NCBI GenBank assembly: GCA_002293105.1
Contig: DBCP01000023.1
Span: forward strand, 1-6,630
Length of the DNA stretch: 6,630 nucleotides
From: Bacteroidetes bacterium UBA955
GTDB taxonomy: Bacteria > Bacteroidota > Bacteroidia > NS11-12g > UBA955
Reading direction: 5' to 3'
A program made the translations under genes and the position numbers. The notes under the pieces were generated by a model. The model worked only from the letters and a program-made list of their open reading frames with translations. It was not told the origin of the DNA and did not search any database. Positions 1 to 6,097 of the stretch are shown here, piece by piece (position 1 is the first letter of the stretch; the number at the start of each line of letters is the position of its first letter).

Positions 1-744
1 CAATTGCAATCCTTCAAGGACTATAGAATTTGTATCAGCCAGTCCAAGCAATAGTGGGTAAAAAAAGGCTGCGGAACTCCAATCGGCTTCCAATTCTAGT
101 TGTTCTGCGGAGGGTAGGGGTATTTGGTCGAATGATCCGCACAACGTAATTGCTCGGGTATCATCGATATACTCCTCTTCCACATCAACGCCCATGCTTT
201 GCAATAAGTTTAAGGTCAGATCAACGTAAGACTGAGAATGGGTATTTTGAGTAAGTGTGATTTTCTTGCTTCCCGAAAATAAAGGAGCAATCAACATCAA
301 TGCACTGGCGAACTGAGAACTCACTGAAGTGCTAATCGCAACGTCTTGCCATTGGTCTATGCCTTTCTGTATGGTTATGGGAGGATAGCCTACGTTATTT
401 AAATAGGTTATTTGGGCACCCATGGTTATCAACGCATCCACCAAGGGCGATATCGCTCGACTTTGTAAACTGTTGTTGCCAGAGATCGTGATGGGCTGCG
501 TGAATTGAGCCGCTGCATAGGCTGTAAACAAACGACAAGGCGTTCCGGCGTCTTGAAAATCAACAGATTGAAATCCCGCTGCATGCTTTTGAAGTGCTTC
601 TGCCATCAATCGGGTATCTCTACAACCTTGCGCAGCGATTTCTGGATGTTCAGAAAGCCACGGCAGCAGGTTTCCCTTTGCGGCAACGGCAATCAAAGCC
701 CGGTTGACTTGACTTTTACTCAGCGGAAGTTCAATGTGAATCAT
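1..744 (-). CDS. aroA: 3-phosphoshikimate 1-carboxyvinyltransferase (EPSP synthase), 3' end cut by window edge
   Basis: Cytoplasmic enzyme of step 6 of the shikimate pathway; it joins phosphoenolpyruvate to shikimate-3-phosphate. The frame stays open for 248 codons from the ATG at 744 to the window edge, a little over half of the family's usual ~410-430 residues. Visible motifs are the N-terminal LPLSKSQVNRAL (K10, S11, R15, matching E. coli K22/S23/R27), the PEP-loop DAGTPCR (65-71, like NAGTAMR), SLQSRAISPLVDAL (92-105), GYPPITI (119-125), SSQFASAL (142-149, the Ser-Ser-Gln substrate site), S170 and Y173 (like S197/Y200), and EADWSSAAFF (219-228), whose D221 matches E. coli D242. The Trp there is, from memory, typical of Bacteroidota AroA. 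An in-frame stop lies at 757-759, and the ATG at 744 is the only ATG after it that precedes the KS motif. The start lies inside the end of aroB (14-nt overlap), suggesting translational coupling. The catalytic C-terminal part is outside the window. Confidence 0.93.
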   Translation of the reverse strand, partial: MIHIELPLSKSQVNRALIAVAAKGNLLPWLSEHPEIAAQGCRDTRLMAEALQKHAAGFQSVDFQDAGTPCRLFTAYAAAQFTQPITISGNNSLQSRAISPLVDALITMGAQITYLNNVGYPPITIQKGIDQWQDVAISTSVSSQFASALMLIAPLFSGSKKITLTQNTHSQSYVDLTLNLLQSMGVDVEEEYIDDTRAITLCGSFDQIPLPSAEQLELEADWSSAAFFYPLLLGLADTNSIVLEGLQL

Positions 745-1792
745 CGATGGGCTTATTCAGCACTTGGACTACAGTTTCTGGTAAAATTTCGATATTGTAT
801 TGGCATTTACCCGGCGCAAAAGCCAACGAGAAGAGCAGGGCGTTACTTTGGTTTTTCTTGTCTGCTCGAATGTAATCAAGAAGTGCAGGAATGTCCTTTA
901 CACCAAATGGAATCCTCGGGTACAATGATTGAACAATGGTAAAGAGAGCTGATTGTAATCCTTTTGTTTCATCAGGATTTTCAGCAATGGCAATCGCCAG
1001 TTTTGTTTCATATACTAGGCCCCAGGCAATCGCACTGCCATGTGAAACGGGTTGCCCTACGTCGTGACTCCATGACTCTAGTGCATGTCCGATGGTATGC
1101 CCTAGGTTGAGTAGTTTTCGTTCGGCGGTTTCGGTAAAGTCTGTATCTACAATGCGCGATTTGATTTTGACATTCCATTCTATCAAGCCAAGCCAAGTTT
1201 GTTGATCTTTGGCCGAGGGGATGGCCTTTGTAATTTGTTGAAAGTGTTTTCCGCCGGCGATGATGCCGTGTTTGATTACCTCTGCCCAACCACTAAGCAA
1301 TTCTGTTTGTGGTAATGTGCCCAGCCAATGGGGAGAAACGTAAATGTTCTCTGGCAGTTGAAATGTACCAATATAGTTTTTGTGGTGTCCGAGATTGATG
1401 CCGTTTTTGCCACCTACTGAAGCATCTACCATCGCCAATAATGTGGTAGGGATGTTCCAAAAGGTGATGCCACGCATATAGGTGGATGCACAAAAACCAC
1501 CTACATCACACAGCGCCCCGCCACCAACATTGATGAGTAAAGCATTTCGCAGGGCTCCACAGGACTGCAGCCACTGATAAACAGAAGCACAGGTATCTAA
1601 GTTTTTGGCATTTTCGCCATCGGCAATTTCGAATACATGTTTTGCAGGTATGGTGATTTCTGCCATGTCAATCAAATCCAAACACAATGGATGGGTTTGT
1701 TTACTGCAGAGAAAGAAAATAGGGCCTTGCACTGGTCGTTTGGCCAATGCCTCGGAAAGTGCCGTGGCGATATCCAGGCCGATCCAGATCAT
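731..1792 (-). CDS. aroB: 3-dehydroquinate synthase
   Basis: Cytoplasmic, NAD- and metal-dependent enzyme of step 2 of the shikimate pathway; it cyclises DAHP to 3-dehydroquinate. At 353 residues it is full length for the family. The NAD-binding segment NVGGGALCDVGGFCAS (88-103) and the STYMRG segment with R107 are followed by IPTTLLAMVDASVGGKNGIN (114-133, with D123 and K129) and HHKNYIGTF (136-144, K138/N139). Metal ligands by alignment from memory with the Aspergillus enzyme are E171 (GWAEVIKHG), H232 (LNLGHTIGHA) and H251 (VSHGSAIAWG). K174, K211, R225, N229, H236 and the DKK at 311-313 also fit active-site positions, so the enzyme should be active. Its ATG overlaps the porD stop in an ATGA arrangement, and its own end overlaps aroA, so it is probably translated by coupling within the operon. 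The leader is A-rich with no Shine-Dalgarno site. Confidence 0.97.
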   Translation of the reverse strand: MIWIGLDIATALSEALAKRPVQGPIFFLCSKQTHPLCLDLIDMAEITIPAKHVFEIADGENAKNLDTCASVYQWLQSCGALRNALLINVGGGALCDVGGFCASTYMRGITFWNIPTTLLAMVDASVGGKNGINLGHHKNYIGTFQLPENIYVSPHWLGTLPQTELLSGWAEVIKHGIIAGGKHFQQITKAIPSAKDQQTWLGLIEWNVKIKSRIVDTDFTETAERKLLNLGHTIGHALESWSHDVGQPVSHGSAIAWGLVYETKLAIAIAENPDETKGLQSALFTIVQSLYPRIPFGVKDIPALLDYIRADKKNQSNALLFSLAFAPGKCQYNIEILPETVVQVLNKPIDDSH

Positions 1793-2703
1793 GCTTTAAT
1801 TTTATCGTAACGCTGGCTATTTGTGGGGTCCATATCGGACAGGAACTTAGCCATCGCGGTTTTTTCAGGGACAGTAGCACCTTTATAGATTTCCACCAAT
1901 TCGGGCCATTTCGTAGAGAAGAAAGTCTTTTGCAAGAGGCTGTTTTGAAATATTGCTTGCGATTCCTTCAGTGTTTTCAATATTTCTGTGATGTTCTTGC
2001 GCGCTTGGTCGGGGTTTTCTGCAAATAAATCCATCCCGCGACGATGGTAGTTGTAATTCAATAAACGCAAATCTTTGAATCGATTGTTGTTTAGGTTTTC
2101 CGCCAAATAAAAGCGATTGCGTATGCCTTTGCCATCGGCTTGATTCCAGCCAGGTTTGTTGGTCATCATTGATACAATGCCTTGCGCTTTTGCGAAATAC
2201 GCTGATCCACCCAATTCTCCATAGCTATCAAAATCCAATCCTATGGCCAGGTTTACATAGAATGCCAATAGGGTGGTAAAATCGTTCATGTTCATGTTTT
2301 CTTGGTAGTCGAGGTTTTCAAATTCTCTATACACAAAGGAAACATCTTCATCATTGAACTGAAATACGGTGGTTTTATACGTTGAGTTGAACACCGGTCG
2401 CACGACTTGAAATTGCAGCGTACCTTGAAAGTCATTGTTGTTGATGGCTGTGATCTCAATGAACAAACTCACATCGATCTTTTCTTGCATCGCGATATTC
2501 TCGTCTGTCCACTTACGCGTATTGATGAACTGCTGGGCAGAAGTCTGCAGTGTGTTCAAAATTTGCTTATCGGTCATGGTCACGCGGGGTGCCACAACTT
2601 GTACTGTAGATTTGATTTCTTGAGCGGATGCGATGTTCGTACTCAAAAGCAGTGTGATGACACTGGCAATGATTATGAACTTGGCGGCGATAGCGTTGCG
2701 CAT
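1789..2703 (-). CDS. porD: DUF4835 family exported protein, probable type IX secretion system protein PorD
   Basis: Recognised as the DUF4835 family, found in Bacteroidota and, to my recollection, named PorD as a type IX secretion-associated envelope protein; its biochemical role is not settled. The 304-residue length fits the family. A Sec signal peptide is clear: MRNAIAAK, a hydrophobic core at about 9-20, and an ASA|QE cleavage site after residue 27, so the mature protein is periplasmic or outer-membrane associated. Family-like segments are QQFINTRKWT (57-66), VRPVFNSTYKT (101-111), FNDEDVSFVYREFENLDY (116-133), LLAFYVNLAIGLDFDSYGEL (145-164), GGSAYFAKAQGIV (165-177), GWNQADGKGIRNRFYLAENL (185-204) and FFSTKWPELVEIYKGA (261-276). 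No enzymatic motif was seen. It lies 3 nt after coaBC and shares an ATGA overlap with aroB. Family assignment is secure; the secretion role rests on nomenclature and context. Confidence 0.88.
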   Translation of the reverse strand: MRNAIAAKFIIIASVITLLLSTNIASAQEIKSTVQVVAPRVTMTDKQILNTLQTSAQQFINTRKWTDENIAMQEKIDVSLFIEITAINNNDFQGTLQFQVVRPVFNSTYKTTVFQFNDEDVSFVYREFENLDYQENMNMNDFTTLLAFYVNLAIGLDFDSYGELGGSAYFAKAQGIVSMMTNKPGWNQADGKGIRNRFYLAENLNNNRFKDLRLLNYNYHRRGMDLFAENPDQARKNITEILKTLKESQAIFQNSLLQKTFFSTKWPELVEIYKGATVPEKTAMAKFLSDMDPTNSQRYDKIKA

Positions 2704-2706
2704 GAT

Positions 2707-3933
2707 TTACGTTGTTGTTTTGGTTAGCCATTCACCCAGTTTGTTGAGGAGTGCTGCAGCCACTTGGTCTTTCTGTTGTGTTGGGATGTGAAACTGCTCA
2801 CCGTCTTTACAGTACAGGGTTACCTCATTGGTGTCTACGGCAAATCCCGCATTTGGGTTCTTGAGTGAATTTAAAACGATGCAATCTAGGTTTTTCTTTT
2901 GGAGTTTTTCCAAAGCATGAAATTCCTCTTTCTCTGTTTCCAAGGCAAATCCAATCAACACCTGATGTTCCTTTTTTGTTTCGCTGAGCGATTTGAGGAT
3001 ATCTGGGTTCTTTGCCAATGTCAGGGTCAGGGCGTCATCTGATTTCTTGATTTTTTCCGATGCCACATCTACGGCGTGATAATCGGCAACCGCAGCGGCC
3101 ATGATGAGCACATCACAGGTTGGAAAAATTTCATCGCATTTGGCCTTCATTGCTTTGGCCGATAATGTTTGGTAAGAATGACAATTTGCGGGTGGGGCAA
3201 TGGTCACAGCGCCGTATACAAGTTCTACGTCGGCACCCAATTCAATGAGTTGTTCAGCGATGGCGAATCCCATTTTCCCGCTGCTGTGGTTGCCGATGTA
3301 GCGCACGGGGTCAATGGCTTCTTGTGTGCCTCCTGCTGAAACTAGGACACGCTTTCCCAAAAAATAATTGGGTTTCGGTGCTAGGTGGGCTGATAGAAAT
3401 TGCGCGATATTTTCAGGTTCTGCCATCCTTCCTTTTCCTTCTAATCCCGATGCCAATGAGCCTTCTTCAGGATCAATCAAATGCACGCCGCGATCAACAA
3501 GTGTCTGGATGTTGGTTTGAGTAGATGGATGAATCCACATATCGAGGTCCATGGCTGGGGCAACAAATATGGGACATCTGGCAGATAGGATGACCGACAT
3601 CAAGAGATTGTCGCAGATGCCGTGGGTCATTTTTGCCAGTGTGTTTGCACCGGCTGGGGCTATGAGTATGAGGTCGGCCCAAAGTCCCAAATGGACGTGA
3701 TTGTTCCAGTCGCCTTGGTTGGATTTAAAGAAATCGGAGAGGGCTGGTTTCTCGGAAAGTACGGAAAGGGTTTGGGGCGTGACAAAATTTTTGGCCGATT
3801 CAGAGAGCACAATTTGTACTTCTGCGCCTTCTTTTTTGAGGATGCGCACCAACTGAGGGATTTTGTAGGCAGCGATGCCTCCAGTAATCCCAATCAGGAT
3901 TTTTCTATTCTTAAAGGGGCTTTTCCGGAGCAT
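2707..3933 (-). CDS. coaBC: Bifunctional phosphopantothenoylcysteine decarboxylase / phosphopantothenate-cysteine ligase
   Basis: Carries out two consecutive steps of coenzyme A synthesis: CoaB ligates cysteine to 4'-phosphopantothenate, and the flavin-dependent CoaC domain decarboxylates the product to 4'-phosphopantetheine. Its 408 residues are full length. The N-terminal CoaC domain (about 10-185) has the FMN-binding ITGGIAAYK (16-24), the catalytic-type His in NHVHLGLWAD (H79), APAGANTLAKM (92-102) and APAMDLDMW (125-133). The C-terminal CoaB domain (about 193-405) has VSAGGTQEAIDPVRYIGNHS (198-217) followed by SGKMGFAIA, with N214 matching E. coli N210. It also has MAAAVADY (278-285), SEKIKK (292-297, lysine region) and GFALETE (328-334). 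Two CoaC residues differ from E. coli: the Asn of PAMN is D129 and the catalytic Cys158 aligns with S162 in ASGLEGKGRM; I believe this is common in Bacteroidota. The start overlaps rpoZ by 23 nt and has an SD-like site just upstream. Confidence 0.97.
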   Translation of the reverse strand: MLRKSPFKNRKILIGITGGIAAYKIPQLVRILKKEGAEVQIVLSESAKNFVTPQTLSVLSEKPALSDFFKSNQGDWNNHVHLGLWADLILIAPAGANTLAKMTHGICDNLLMSVILSARCPIFVAPAMDLDMWIHPSTQTNIQTLVDRGVHLIDPEEGSLASGLEGKGRMAEPENIAQFLSAHLAPKPNYFLGKRVLVSAGGTQEAIDPVRYIGNHSSGKMGFAIAEQLIELGADVELVYGAVTIAPPANCHSYQTLSAKAMKAKCDEIFPTCDVLIMAAAVADYHAVDVASEKIKKSDDALTLTLAKNPDILKSLSETKKEHQVLIGFALETEKEEFHALEKLQKKNLDCIVLNSLKNPNAGFAVDTNEVTLYCKDGEQFHIPTQQKDQVAAALLNKLGEWLTKTTT

Positions 3934-4234
3934 CGGGGATTCTCCAGTAGGTTTTATCGTCGCTAAATTCCTGTGTTGCCATCAGGGTGGGCTTTGGCAT
4001 GCGCTCGTACATCATAGAGATCTCGATTTGCTCTCTGTTTTCTTGAATTTCTTCCAAGTTGTCAGAGTCGTTCAAGAATGGCTCCAATCGGTTACGCAAT
4101 TCTTCCTTTTGCTTTTCAGCGATTTGGTTGGCACGCTTAGAGATGATAATGGCACTGAGGTACACATTTTCCGTTTCGTTTTCTAGGTTGCGCAGATCAC
4201 GGGTTTCTGCGTTGCGGGATATCGCGTTGCTCAT
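3911..4234 (-). CDS. rpoZ: DNA-directed RNA polymerase omega subunit, Bacteroidota type
   Basis: Small RNA polymerase subunit that helps fold and dock the beta' subunit (Rpb6/omega family). The 107-residue protein has the core segment TRDLRNLENETENVYLSAII (11-30) followed by ISKRANQIAEKQKEEL (31-46), with the conserved I-S-K-R-A-N-Q-I helix, then a charged stretch with EEIQENREQIEIS (61-73) and YERMPKPTLMATQEF (76-90). The last part is typical of Bacteroidota omega and differs from the shorter E. coli protein. Its ATG overlaps the bamD stop as ATGA, and its last 23 nt contain the coaBC start; rpoZ next to coaBC is also the arrangement in many other bacteria. The identification rests on recognised sequence plus neighbourhood. 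Confidence 0.93.
   Translation of the reverse strand: MSNAISRNAETRDLRNLENETENVYLSAIIISKRANQIAEKQKEELRNRLEPFLNDSDNLEEIQENREQIEISMMYERMPKPTLMATQEFSDDKTYWRIPDAPEKPL
3941..3946 (-). promoter_or_regulatory. Shine-Dalgarno-like site for coaBC inside rpoZ
   Basis: On the minus strand the sequence TGGAGA ends 7 nt before the coaBC ATG (3933-3931), an ideal Shine-Dalgarno spacing. It lies within rpoZ codons for Trp97-Arg98. Bacteroidota genes mostly lack Shine-Dalgarno sites, and the other genes here have A-rich or featureless leaders, so the site stands out and supports the chosen start. It may be chance, since the bases also encode rpoZ residues. Confidence 0.4.
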
Positions 4235-5046
4235 ATGATTGATTTGAGTTTGGTTATTTCTTTTTGAATTTTCAATTTGGTCTCTTTGGCGTCTTTGGCA
4301 TGCTCGCCGAGCATTTGGTTGACATAAAAGTAATCATCCAACAAGGCCAATGCTTTTTCCAATCGCTCAATGCGTTTGGATTCAATGCTATTCATTGCAT
4401 ACAAAAATTGTGCCTTGTATGCTACAAACTCTAATTCCTCTTTCTGCGGAATATCGGGGTATGACTTAATGGCGATAACCGCGGCAGCACTTGCGGCCTT
4501 GAATTCTTCCATTCTGAAGTACTGCATAACCTGGTCAAAGGCCTTTGTATGGCGCTTTGCCCGCAATTCATCGATGTGCTCGTTGCACTTGGCAACATAT
4601 TCTGAATCTGGGTAGTAATTGATAAAGGTTTGCAACGCTTCGATTACATCGCTCGTTTTGCTCTGGTCCAAATCGGGATCGCCCACAAACAGCACATCAC
4701 AGTACAAAGCCATGTAGGCGCATTCTGTCATGCGTGAGCTGCGAGAAAAGTTGTCTGTAAAATCTTTGAAGAACATACTCGCATACTCGTAATCCTTCAT
4801 GTAGAAGTAGGAGTATGCAGAGCGAATGTAAACATCCTCTAAACTGTCTAGGTTGTTGCGATAGGCATCTCTTAGTTGCTCAAACAAAGGAACTGCTTTG
4901 GAGAAATTCTTCTCTTCGTAGAGCGACATCGCCAGTTTGTACTTGGCCTGACTATCCTTGCTCTTGTAGATTTTGCCATACTCTCCGCAAGCCGCCAACG
5001 CGATTGCCAAAAATACACCAAGGATTAATTTGAGTCTGGACGCCAT
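4231..5046 (-). CDS. bamD: Outer membrane assembly lipoprotein BamD
   Basis: TPR-rich lipoprotein of the BAM complex, which inserts beta-barrel proteins into the outer membrane. The frame is open further upstream to an ATG at 5163, but the ATG at 5046 is preferred. From it, the protein (271 residues, normal for BamD) starts MASRLKLILGVFLAIALAAC, a lipoprotein signal peptide with lipobox LAAC and lipidated C20. The longer version would put 39 mostly charged residues ahead of the signal and would contain the promoter at 5056-5063. The mature protein is helical with TPR-like pairs: AKYKLAMSLYEEKNFSKAVP (34-53), the segment around SAYSYFYMKDYEYASMFFKD (about 87-106), and VIEALQTFINYYPDSEYV (about 141-158). 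A Lys-rich helical tail ends at LKSII. G21 after the Cys, rather than Asp, fits outer-membrane sorting by the E. coli rule, though Bacteroidota sorting may differ. It is the first gene of the minus-strand operon. Confidence 0.92.
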   Translation of the reverse strand: MASRLKLILGVFLAIALAACGEYGKIYKSKDSQAKYKLAMSLYEEKNFSKAVPLFEQLRDAYRNNLDSLEDVYIRSAYSYFYMKDYEYASMFFKDFTDNFSRSSRMTECAYMALYCDVLFVGDPDLDQSKTSDVIEALQTFINYYPDSEYVAKCNEHIDELRAKRHTKAFDQVMQYFRMEEFKAASAAAVIAIKSYPDIPQKEELEFVAYKAQFLYAMNSIESKRIERLEKALALLDDYFYVNQMLGEHAKDAKETKLKIQKEITKLKSII

Positions 5047-5055
5047 AAGAACCCG

Positions 5056-5088
5056 CAAATATAAGCATTTTCGAGGGTTTTTACACAA
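5056..5088 (-). promoter_or_regulatory. Bacteroidota-type promoter of the bamD operon
   Basis: The minus strand reads TATATTTG at 5063-5056, an exact match to the Bacteroidota -7 consensus TAnnTTTG. A TTG at 5088-5086, 22 nt upstream, can serve as the -33 element, close to the usual ~20 nt gap. Transcription would start near 5050-5052, leaving a leader of only about 5 nt before the bamD ATG at 5046. This rules out translation from the upstream ATG at 5163 on this transcript. The element match is direct; promoter activity is inferred. Confidence 0.65.
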
Positions 5089-5179
5089 TAATCGACGGCT
5101 ATTTTGGTCATTTCGGCGGATTGGTTGGTTCCTTTCGAATCTCTTGAAAACTTGTGCATACACATCGCATTAATTCCCT

Positions 5180-5187
5180 CAATTTTG
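5180..5187 (+). promoter_or_regulatory. Possible -7 promoter element of the transketolase gene
   Basis: CAATTTTG differs from TAnnTTTG only at the first base and ends 7 nt before the transketolase ATG at 5195. The nearest upstream TTG (5152-5154) is 25 nt away, longer than ideal for a -33 element. If used, the transcript would begin near 5191 and be almost leaderless. No better plus-strand candidate was seen in 5047-5194. Confidence 0.33.
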
Positions 5188-5194
5188 AACCTTT

Positions 5195-6052
5195 ATGGAA
5201 ACCCTGAACACCGCTTCAGCCATGGCAACTATGGCAACCCAAATTCGCAGAGATGTTTTAAGGATGGTTCACGCAGTATCTAGCGGTCACCCCGGTGGAT
5301 CCTTGGGCTGTGTAGATTATTTTACAGCGCTGCACTTTCATTTCATGAAGCACCAAGCCCAGCCCTTCACCATGAGCGGTCAAGGGGAAGATGTGTTTTT
5401 CTTGAGTAACGGACATATTTCTCCCGTGTATTACAGCACTTTGGCGCGCAGCGGTTATTTCCCCGTGCCTGAATTGGCTACCTTCCGGAAGTTGAATACG
5501 CGATTGCAAGGACATCCCGCCACCCATGAGCACCTTCCTGGTATTCGCGTGGCTACGGGTTCGCTCGGGCAAGGTTTGAGTGTGGCTGCGGGTTTGGCCT
5601 TACAAAAGAAAATTGACAAAGACCCTCATACCATTTGGGTAGTGACGGGCGATGGTGAACTGCAGGAAGGACAAATTTGGGAGGCTGTGATGTTTGCTGC
5701 GCACAGAAAATTGGATAACATGATTGTTGCTGTGGATTTTAACCAAAAGCAAATCGATGGTTCGACTGGCGATATAATGGGTTTGACAGAGTGGACGTCG
5801 AAGTTTCTTGCCTTCGGTTGGGAAGTCCTTGAAATGGATGGCAACAATTGGGATAATATCATGTCGGTTGTACCACAAGCACAAACAAAATTGGGCGGCG
5901 GAAAGCCTATCGTGATCATCATGAAAACCGAAATGGGTCAAGGTGTTGACTTCATGATGGGTACGCATGCATGGCATGGAAAGGCCCCCAACGACGAGCA
6001 GTTGGCAAAAGCTTTGGCCCAATTGCCCGAAACGGAACACAAAGACTATTAA
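5195..6052 (+). CDS. tkt: Transketolase, N-terminal (thiamine-diphosphate-binding) subunit of a split enzyme
   Basis: Half of a transketolase, which moves two-carbon ketol units between sugar phosphates in the non-oxidative pentose phosphate pathway and so makes erythrose-4-phosphate, a shikimate-pathway precursor. The 285 residues cover the PP/thiamine-diphosphate domain and end naturally, as in two-gene transketolases. Visible are SSGHPGGSLG (29-38, H32), SNGHISPVYY (71-80, H74), LQGHPATHE (104-112, H107), GSLGQGLSVA (122-131), and the ThDP/metal motif GDGELQEG (152-159) with N183 thirty residues after D153, as in E. coli D155/N185. KTEMGQGVDFMMGTHAWHGK (244-263) carries H261. The ATG at 5195 gives about 18 residues before RRDVLRMVHA, the normal length; ATGs at 5222 and 5231 are possible alternatives created by a repeated ATGGCAAC. 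The pyrimidine-domain partner needed for activity is not downstream within the window; the next gene encodes a VWA protein. Confidence 0.95.
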   Translation: METLNTASAMATMATQIRRDVLRMVHAVSSGHPGGSLGCVDYFTALHFHFMKHQAQPFTMSGQGEDVFFLSNGHISPVYYSTLARSGYFPVPELATFRKLNTRLQGHPATHEHLPGIRVATGSLGQGLSVAAGLALQKKIDKDPHTIWVVTGDGELQEGQIWEAVMFAAHRKLDNMIVAVDFNQKQIDGSTGDIMGLTEWTSKFLAFGWEVLEMDGNNWDNIMSVVPQAQTKLGGGKPIVIIMKTEMGQGVDFMMGTHAWHGKAPNDEQLAKALAQLPETEHKDY

Positions 6053-6097
6053 AAAGGGCTCAATTGTTGCTTCATCGCTAACAAAAACAATCTGATC

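Larger units (their letters stand above)
1..5052 (-). other. Six-gene operon bamD-rpoZ-coaBC-porD-aroB-aroA
   Basis: All six minus-strand genes touch or overlap: ATGA at 4231-4234 and 1789-1792, overlaps at 3911-3933 and 731-744, and a 3-nt gap at 2704-2706. No stretch between them could hold a terminator or a separate intergenic promoter. The one clear promoter is at 5056-5088. A single transcript with coupled translation is inferred; the 3' end lies beyond the window. Confidence 0.8.

Noticed and set aside
505..942. A 145-codon open frame on the plus strand
   Set aside because: It lies antisense to aroA and aroB, which have clear family motifs; its translation has no recognisable domain and is Cys/Arg-rich as expected of a shadow frame.
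3622..3966. A 114-codon open frame on the plus strand
   Set aside because: It is antisense to the conserved N-terminal part of CoaBC; no independent support.
5047..5163. A 39-residue N-terminal extension of BamD from an ATG at 5163
   Set aside because: It would place charged residues before a perfect lipoprotein signal peptide and would overlap the operon promoter; the ATG at 5046 gives a normal BamD.
5222..5239. Tandem ATGGCAAC copies near the transketolase start, possibly a slippage repeat or alternative start
   Set aside because: Only two short copies, explained by the Met-Ala-Thr-Met-Ala-Thr codons; the ATG at 5195 fits the usual family N-terminus better.
5600..6040. A 146-codon open frame on the minus strand
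   Set aside because: It is antisense to the transketolase ThDP motif region and shows no domain or signal of its own.
6053..6097. A terminator or promoter between the transketolase and VWA genes
   Set aside because: No stem-loop with T-run and no TAnnTTTG match within two mismatches was found in the 45 nt.
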